Source: an uncultured Opitutia bacterium (lineage in GTDB: Bacteria; Verrucomicrobiota; Verrucomicrobiia; Opitutales; Opitutaceae). Taken from it: DNA of 34,431 nucleotides. Of the stretch, positions 16,395 to 22,021 are shown piece after piece. The translations under genes were made by a program, and so were the position numbers. The number at the start of each line of letters is the position of its first letter. The stretch's first letter is position 1. Below the pieces are notes generated by a model. That model searched no databases and was not told the origin of the DNA. It worked only from the letters and a program-made list of their open reading frames with translations. The DNA lies in contig CAJAKX010000066.1 in the NCBI GenBank assembly GCA_903940425.1, positions 1 to 34,431 on the forward strand, written 5' to 3'.

Positions 16395-17219
16395 TTAGAA
16401 GTGTTGCCCGCGGTCCTCGGGCACGATGCGCCGGAGGGTGTAGACATCCGACTTGGCAATGGCCCCGGCGTGCCGGCCAAGTCCGGCCCACGGATCCCAC
16501 GGCGCGGAGAGGAGGCGGCCGCTGATGCCATCGGAAGCGGGCGACAGCAACCATTCCACGAGGCCGATGACTTTTTCGAGCGACCCGCCACCGGTTCCCT
16601 TTTGCTTAAGGGCGGATTGGTACTCGGCTTCGCCGACGACGGCTGGTCCGAGCCGGATCACCTCGTCGGTCAGTCGCGTATTGATGGCTCCGGGAGCGAC
16701 GGCGTTGATGTCGAGTGGTTCACTCCGCAGCTCTTCGGCGATCGTTTCAACGAGTCGGACGACGCCGGTCTTGGCTGCGGCGTAAGCGGAGAAACAGGGG
16801 CGGGCCTTGGTGGCACCGCCACCGGAGAAGCAGACGACCTTGGCGCGGCGCGGGGTGTGGCGCAGGAGTTCATGAAAGGCCCGGATGGCATAGTAGGTGC
16901 CGTCGAGATTGGCGCGAACGGTGGCGCTCCACTGGAGCGGATCAAGCGAGACAGCGGGGCCGATGGCGCCCTGCAGACCGGCGCAGGCGATGAGCCCGTC
17001 AATGTGAGGCCAGATGGCGGCAATTTCGGTGGCGGTGCGCTCCATTTGCGCCCAGTCCGCGACATCGCACCGGGAGGCGCGAAAAACACCGGGATGCTTT
17101 GCGGTCAGCTCCGACTGGTCGGAGCGGGCGAGACCCCAGACTTGATGCCCCTGCACGAGCAGATGCTTGGCCAGAGCGCGTCCGATGCCCGAACTGGTGC
17201 CGGTAATGACAAGATGCAT
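16395..17219 (-). CDS. Short-chain dehydrogenase/reductase (SDR)
   Basis: MHLVITGTSSGIGRALAKHLL (TGxxxGIG), CAG, FSGGGAT...YAAAK catalytic YxxxK. Strong SD AGGAG 4 nt upstream of ATG (cc TGAGGAGTCGC ATG), overlapping the upstream stop. Confidence 0.9.
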   Translation of the reverse strand: MHLVITGTSSGIGRALAKHLLVQGHQVWGLARSDQSELTAKHPGVFRASRCDVADWAQMERTATEIAAIWPHIDGLIACAGLQGAIGPAVSLDPLQWSATVRANLDGTYYAIRAFHELLRHTPRRAKVVCFSGGGATKARPCFSAYAAAKTGVVRLVETIAEELRSEPLDINAVAPGAINTRLTDEVIRLGPAVVGEAEYQSALKQKGTGGGSLEKVIGLVEWLLSPASDGISGRLLSAPWDPWAGLGRHAGAIAKSDVYTLRRIVPEDRGQHF

Positions 17220-17227
17220 GCGACTCC

Positions 17228-17619
17228 TCAGGCTTTGGCGGGAAACGGCAGCTTTTGCAACAACCGGCGCAGCTCCACGCTGAGGAGCCCGATGTCGGTC
17301 CAGGAGTACTGCTTTTGCAGGAAGTGCGAGTTAAGCACGAGCAGGACGGTCAAAACGATCCAGTAAGTGGGCAGGATCCACCCGGGCCTCCGGACCAGAA
17401 ATTCCCGCGCACTGGTGTAGCGCGAGCCCAGCGCCAGACCGAGGCCGCTCAGGATGACGAACATGTCCACCCCGATATCGCCGTGCAGGTAGTTGTTCCA
17501 CACGAGCACGCCGCCGGCGTGAAAAGGATCACCAAGATGATCGCCAGGCCCTTGAGTTCGTCGAGCACCGGCAGACGGCCGGAGACCGGGGCGGGGAGTT
17601 CGATTTTTAGCTCGGCCAT
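17228..17619 (-). pseudogene. Acyltransferase-3 (OafA-like) remnant, frameshifted and truncated or internally deleted
   Basis: From ATG at 17619: MAELKIELPAPVSGRLPVLDELKGLAIILVILF, then frame lost at the A-tract 17522-17525 (T4 on the sense strand). The -1 frame continues HAGGVLVWNNYLHGDIGVDMFVILSGLGLALGSRYTSAREFLVRRPGWILPTYWIVL and stops after only about 130 aa. Confidence 0.75.
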
Positions 17620-17664
17620 GCTTGGTCGGTTTCAGGGCCAGGCGCCTACTGACGGGCCGCTACT

Positions 17665-18255
17665 TTATTTCTTCACGCGCTCCACGGCGTAATCAGGGAG
17701 GATGGTGGGTGCCTCGTCGCGCTGCTCGGGTGTGTGGTCCAGAATCCAAAATGCATCGAGGCGAGGATAGCGGCGTTCCGCCTCATTGATGAACAGAATT
17801 TCGAAGGTGATGTGCGTGCCGCGGCGGCTGGTTTCTCGGCGCACCGAGATGATCTTGAAACGGTCACCGATGCGCGCGAGGTCCAGGATGCGCACCTCCG
17901 GCAGAGCGGCGCCGACATATTGGGGCGATACTTCGGCGGGCAGCGCGGGAACACTCATGACGGAACCGGGGGCGTTGGCTCCGACGAGCGGCCACTCGGT
18001 GTTATGGCGCTTGAATTTGAAGATGTAGCAATCCCGCTGGAAGATAAACTCCCGGCCGGGGAGCTGGTTGTATTGGGGCAGACCGTTGACGTAGGCGGTC
18101 TTGGTCGAATTGAGCTGCCAGTAAACAAACCCGATCAGCAACACCGCGGCGGCAGCGGCGATGATCCATTTCATAAGCAGAAAGAAAAAACGGGTTACAG
18201 GGGGATGGCGATGACTTTTCTCGGAGCGGACAGAGCTGAACGAAGGGCGATTCAT
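17665..18255 (-). CDS. Small single-TM membrane protein of unknown function
   Basis: Start at 18255 (MNRPSFSSVRSEKSHRHPPVTRFFFLLMKWIIAAAAAVLLIGFVYWQL) or 18174 (MKWII). One TM followed by a soluble domain (LPGREFIFQRDCYIFKFKRHNTEW...). Confidence 0.6.
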   Translation of the reverse strand: MNRPSFSSVRSEKSHRHPPVTRFFFLLMKWIIAAAAAVLLIGFVYWQLNSTKTAYVNGLPQYNQLPGREFIFQRDCYIFKFKRHNTEWPLVGANAPGSVMSVPALPAEVSPQYVGAALPEVRILDLARIGDRFKIISVRRETSRRGTHITFEILFINEAERRYPRLDAFWILDHTPEQRDEAPTILPDYAVERVKK

Positions 18256-18259
18256 GTCA
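18146..18259. repeat. Direct repeat, left copy (5' end of the 17665-18255 gene)
   Basis: gcggcggcagcggcgatgatccatttcataagcagaaagaaaaaacgggttac..gatgacttttctcgg...gcgattcatgtca matches 21914-22021 in the same orientation. Confidence 0.75.
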
Positions 18260-18575
18260 GCTACACTTCGGGATGAGACTTTATACAGGAACAGGAGCTT
18301 TAGCTTGGTCCGCAAGCCAGCCCGCATTGGTTAAGCGGGCGACATGCAGGGATTTGGTGCGGAACGATTGCCGTGCCGCGAGCACATCGGTCTCCAGCGG
18401 TCCGAGTTTTCATCGATTATGGCTCCGCTCGTCGCCCAGAGTGGTCTGATAGATGCGGGAACAAGGGCCTAGCGGGCTAAGCTGCTGACACGGGTGAACA
18501 TGCGGCGTTTCGTGTTTTTCTTTGGCGATGGGAAAAAGCTCGCGATGACCAGACGTCGCTGGTTCCTCTAAGCTT

Positions 18576-21458
18576 ATGTTGTCGGTAAGTGATAGCGCCG
18601 GAGCCAGGGGCGGGATGAGTACTGATGATCGGCTGGCCCGGTGGATGAACCGCATCGCAATTGTTGGCGTGCTGTGCATTTACGCCTTCTTTTTGGTCGG
18701 AAGGGGACAGCCTCTTTGCTCGCCGAAGGCGATGGGGCATTATCAGTACCTGACGGAAGCGCTACTGTCCGGCCAAACATATTTCAAGGTCCAGCCCGAT
18801 CCAGCGTTGGCCGGATTGGATAATCCCTATGCCGGCGCGCAGGGAGTGCCTCGATTGCACGACGCCACCTACTTCAAGGGACGCTACTACCTATATTTCG
18901 GCGTGACGCCCGTTTTGTTATTACTGGGGCCTTGGACGCTCGTCACCGGCAGTTATCTGACTGATTCTGCAGCCGTGCTGGTTTTCTGTTCGGGCGGCTT
19001 CTTGGTTTCCGTTGCTATCTGGAGTGAATTGCGTCGCCGGTCGTTACCGAGCCTAAAAGGTCTTGCGCCGGCATTCGGCACGATCGTTCTCGGGTTGGGC
19101 AATTACATCATCATTCTCATGGTGGGGGTGCAGTTTTATCAGGTTGCGAACGCAGCCGCGTATTTCTGCCTGATGGTGGCATTCTGGTGCGTCCTGAGAC
19201 TGTCAGCTGCGCCATCAGCCTGTCAGCAGGATCTCTGGATGGCTTTGGCATCTGCCTTCTGGGGGTTGCTCGTGGGATCACGACCAAACCTCGTGGCCAG
19301 CCTGCCTGTTTTGGGCGCAGTCGCTCTGTTTCTCGTTGGGAAGCGCGGTTGCCACGATGGATGGCGCCGGGTGCGAACGTGGTCCATTCTCGCTGCGGCA
19401 ATGGCTCCGGCTTTTCTGATCGGCTGTGGACTTGCCGCCTATAACTACGCTCGATTTCAGGATCCTTTCGAGTTTGGAATCCACTATCAATTTGCTGCGG
19501 GGGATCTGCGCCATGTGAAGCTGGCTGGACTTCGGTTCATCCCTGGGAACCTCGCCAGCTATCTATTCACGCCCTGCCGATACCATCCGTACTTTCCTTT
19601 TGTGGAGTTGTTTGGGCCAGCCTTCGGCGTTCTGACTTGGGCGCCGTTTTCGGTCTTTGTTTTGTTTTTCCCGCTCAGCCTGCTGCTCCTGGAGGCCAGG
19701 AGGAACTGGCCTTGGTTTTTGGTGGGATTGACCGTCAGCTCCGCAGCGCTTTTATGTTTTGCGAGCTTGCTGGTGTATACAGGCCCCGTCGGCCGTTACG
19801 CGCTGGATTTTCTGCCGGCGGCAACGTTGGGTTCGGTGCTCTTCTGGGGTGCGGCCGTCGCTCGGGGCGAGTATTCCCGCGGGTGGCGCACAGTAGCCGT
19901 CATTGGAGGAATGGCAGCGATTTTTTCAATGGCGCACGCACTTTTGTTCACGCTGCCCTCTCAGCCGGAATCCGTGGGATTTTCACGCCTCGCGCGACTG
20001 TTGGACTATCCATCGAGCATCTGGGATAGGATTGCCGGGACCAGGTATGGACCGATAGTGGGTGAAATCAGATTTCAAGAACAACCTGCCGGAACTTGGG
20101 AGCCTTTGGTGGCCACGGGCGGAGGGCGTGACGTGTTGTTCATCGAACATCGGGGCGAAAATATGATCCGGTTCGGCTTCTTTCATTTGGGCACGCAATC
20201 CCCATTCGGGGAGGAGCTTTCGTATATGCCGAACCACGTTTACAAATTTCAGTTCTCTCTCGGCTCGTTATATCCACCCATGGAACATCCGGTGTTTTCC
20301 AAGACGCCTCCGGCCATCGCGCGGGCTCTCCGGCGGGGCGTCGAAGTCACTCTGGATGGCGCCGTTGTGTATCGTGCGTTTTCTGATTTCTACGTCTCCA
20401 ATCCTGGGCAGGTTCTTGTTGGTGCGAACCCTTCCGGGGTTGGGACAACCCCCCGGTTTTCAGGGCAACTGACAATCGCCGGAAGAAAGGGCGTGCCACC
20501 GATCAGTCAGTTTCAGAATGGCGGCAGCTATGGACCGGTGCGCCTTACGCTGCGGTTCCCGGAGTTTAGAGGCGCGGTCGGAGAACCACTCATTAGCACG
20601 GGGCCAAGGCGGGAGGGGGATCTCGTGTTTGTGTATTACCTGCGACCGGGGAAAATGCGACTGGGGGTAGACTCGGCACATGGCGGAGCTGCGGAAACAC
20701 GGGAGCTTTCCTATGATCCGGCCATCGATCATGTGCTGGATGTGGATCTCCCGCCACTCCACCCGGGTCCCGCTGAGGCAACACCGAAAGCCTTTGAATT
20801 GCGATTCGATGGCCAAGTGGTGATGCGGCTGAAGCGGCGTTTTGCAGCCACGAGTTCAGTCGATACGGTTTTCGGTTATAACGCGGTTCTTTCGACGGCG
20901 GCGGCTGCCTCGTTCACCGGACCGAAACTCCAAATCAGCCCGATTACGCTCGCTCCGTCGCCGTTGAGCCTGGAACCCGCATGGGGACCCATACGGCTTA
21001 TCCTCATGCTGCCGGCCAACCGAATCGGCGCTCAGGAACCGCTGGTCGTCACGGGCAAGTCTGGTGCCGGTGATTTCGCATATATCGTCTACGCGGATCC
21101 CCAGCACATTCGGATTGGCTACGACCACTGGGGGGTGGGAGGAATCCTCAGCGATCCAGTTCCAATAGATTACGGGAAGATCAATGCCTTTGAGGTCAGC
21201 GTGGGTTCGCTCTACCCGGACCTCTCAGATCCTTGGTGGAGTCGTCAAAATAGCCAAGTGAATCCGCAGGCAAAACGAACCGTCTGGGTCAAAGTGAACG
21301 ACCGGGTGGTCCTCAACCAAGGTTATGATGCATATCCGTCGTCGTTGGATCAAATTGTGCCATGCAAAAACCCTATCGGAGGATCGAGTTGCGAGTCCGC
21401 ATTCACGGGCATGCTTCAGGAAGTCGAGCACTGCCCGGTGTCGGAAGAATTGAAATAA
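18576..21458 (+). CDS. Polytopic membrane protein, GT-C-like (family A), with three C-terminal repeat modules
   Basis: Start at 18576 or 18615 (MSTDD). GHYQYLTEALLSGQTYFKV...RLHDATYFKGRYYLYFGVTPVLLLLGPWTLVTG; paralogous to the CDSs at 522, 6436 and 12197. Confidence 0.8.
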   Translation: MLSVSDSAGARGGMSTDDRLARWMNRIAIVGVLCIYAFFLVGRGQPLCSPKAMGHYQYLTEALLSGQTYFKVQPDPALAGLDNPYAGAQGVPRLHDATYFKGRYYLYFGVTPVLLLLGPWTLVTGSYLTDSAAVLVFCSGGFLVSVAIWSELRRRSLPSLKGLAPAFGTIVLGLGNYIIILMVGVQFYQVANAAAYFCLMVAFWCVLRLSAAPSACQQDLWMALASAFWGLLVGSRPNLVASLPVLGAVALFLVGKRGCHDGWRRVRTWSILAAAMAPAFLIGCGLAAYNYARFQDPFEFGIHYQFAAGDLRHVKLAGLRFIPGNLASYLFTPCRYHPYFPFVELFGPAFGVLTWAPFSVFVLFFPLSLLLLEARRNWPWFLVGLTVSSAALLCFASLLVYTGPVGRYALDFLPAATLGSVLFWGAAVARGEYSRGWRTVAVIGGMAAIFSMAHALLFTLPSQPESVGFSRLARLLDYPSSIWDRIAGTRYGPIVGEIRFQEQPAGTWEPLVATGGGRDVLFIEHRGENMIRFGFFHLGTQSPFGEELSYMPNHVYKFQFSLGSLYPPMEHPVFSKTPPAIARALRRGVEVTLDGAVVYRAFSDFYVSNPGQVLVGANPSGVGTTPRFSGQLTIAGRKGVPPISQFQNGGSYGPVRLTLRFPEFRGAVGEPLISTGPRREGDLVFVYYLRPGKMRLGVDSAHGGAAETRELSYDPAIDHVLDVDLPPLHPGPAEATPKAFELRFDGQVVMRLKRRFAATSSVDTVFGYNAVLSTAAAASFTGPKLQISPITLAPSPLSLEPAWGPIRLILMLPANRIGAQEPLVVTGKSGAGDFAYIVYADPQHIRIGYDHWGVGGILSDPVPIDYGKINAFEVSVGSLYPDLSDPWWSRQNSQVNPQAKRTVWVKVNDRVVLNQGYDAYPSSLDQIVPCKNPIGGSSCESAFTGMLQEVEHCPVSEELK
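20049..20490 (+). repeat. C-terminal repeat module, copy 1 of 3
   Basis: GPIVGEIRFQEQPAGTWEPLVATGGGRDVLFIEHRGENMIRFGFFHLGTQSPFGEELSY...FSLGSLYPPMEHPVFSK...VEVTLDGAVVYRAFSDF. Confidence 0.8.
20532..20945 (+). repeat. C-terminal repeat module, copy 2 of 3 (divergent)
   Basis: GPVRLTLRFPEFRGAVGEPLISTGPRREGDLVFVYYLRPGKMRLGVDSAHGGAAETRELSYD...FELRFDGQVVMRL...VFGYNAVLS...ASFTG. Confidence 0.75.
20985..21440 (+). repeat. C-terminal repeat module, copy 3 of 3
   Basis: GPIRLILMLPANRIGAQEPLVVTGKSGAGDFAYIVYADPQHIRIGYDHWGVGGILSDPVPIDYGKINAFEVSVGSLYPDLSDPWW...VWVKVNDRVVLNQ...IGGSSCESAFTGML. Confidence 0.85.
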
Positions 21459-21649
21459 ACTGGTCCGGTGGGTTGTCTGACTCCACTCCGTTACGTGGTT
21501 GGGAAATATCCAAGATGACCCGGATCGGGTAAATCGAGTCTGACCGGCTAGGCCGGTGCCTGCCGTCAGAACGTCTGTGGCATCAATTTCTCCGCTGCAG
21601 ACGACGTTGCGGTGAGGCAAAAATCGCGGTTAAGTCCGCCGCATCTGGC

Positions 21650-21925
21650 AGATCCAGCGATTGGTTTCGATCCAGCGGAGGGTTGGGAGGATGCCCTGCT
21701 CAATGGGGAGCTTCGGTTTCCAGCCGGTGGCCTGGATTTTCCGCAATGTCGCGGGAAGATGAAGGGATTGTCACCGATTCAGCCACGATTGCCGCCGCTA
21801 TGGCGTAGCTGGAGTCTGAAGCCAAGGGCACCGCAGATGTAACGCACCGAGTCGTTTACCCGCGCCTATGCCGGCGTGCTCAAATTGCAGATTTGCGTGC
21901 GGTGTTTCGCCTTGGCGGTGGCAGC
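21650..21925 (-). pseudogene. Decayed C-terminal fragment of the NAD-dependent epimerase (copy of about 24979-25252)
   Basis: Direct nucleotide match, e.g. gatccagcgattgg..tccagcggagggttg, gagcttcggtttccagccggtgg.ctggatttt, cgcaccgagtcgttta, cagatttgcgtgcggtgtttcgccttggcgg. Indel near 21740 disrupts the frame. Confidence 0.85.
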
Positions 21926-22021
21926 GGCGATGATCCATTTTATAAACAAAAAGAAGTACGGGTTACCGGGGATGACTTTTCTCGATGGATATGGAGACGA
22001 CCGGGGGACGATTCTACGTCA
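21914..22021 (-). pseudogene. Decayed 5' end of the small membrane gene (copy of about 18146-18259)
   Basis: Reverse complement reads TAG AAT CGT CCC CCG GTC GTC TCC ATA TCC ATC GAG AAA AGT CAT (NRPPVVSISIEKSH) against MNRPSFSSVRSEKSH, with ATG changed to TAG and an indel, then ...AAATGGATCATCGCCGCTGCC shared. Confidence 0.8.

Noticed and set aside
15690-17366. 558-aa plus-strand ORF across the aminotransferase and SDR
   Set aside because: Antisense to two confident enzyme genes; no domain signal.
21612-21842. 76-aa plus-strand ORF in the scar region
   Set aside because: Lies antisense within the decayed epimerase copy; explained by that relic.
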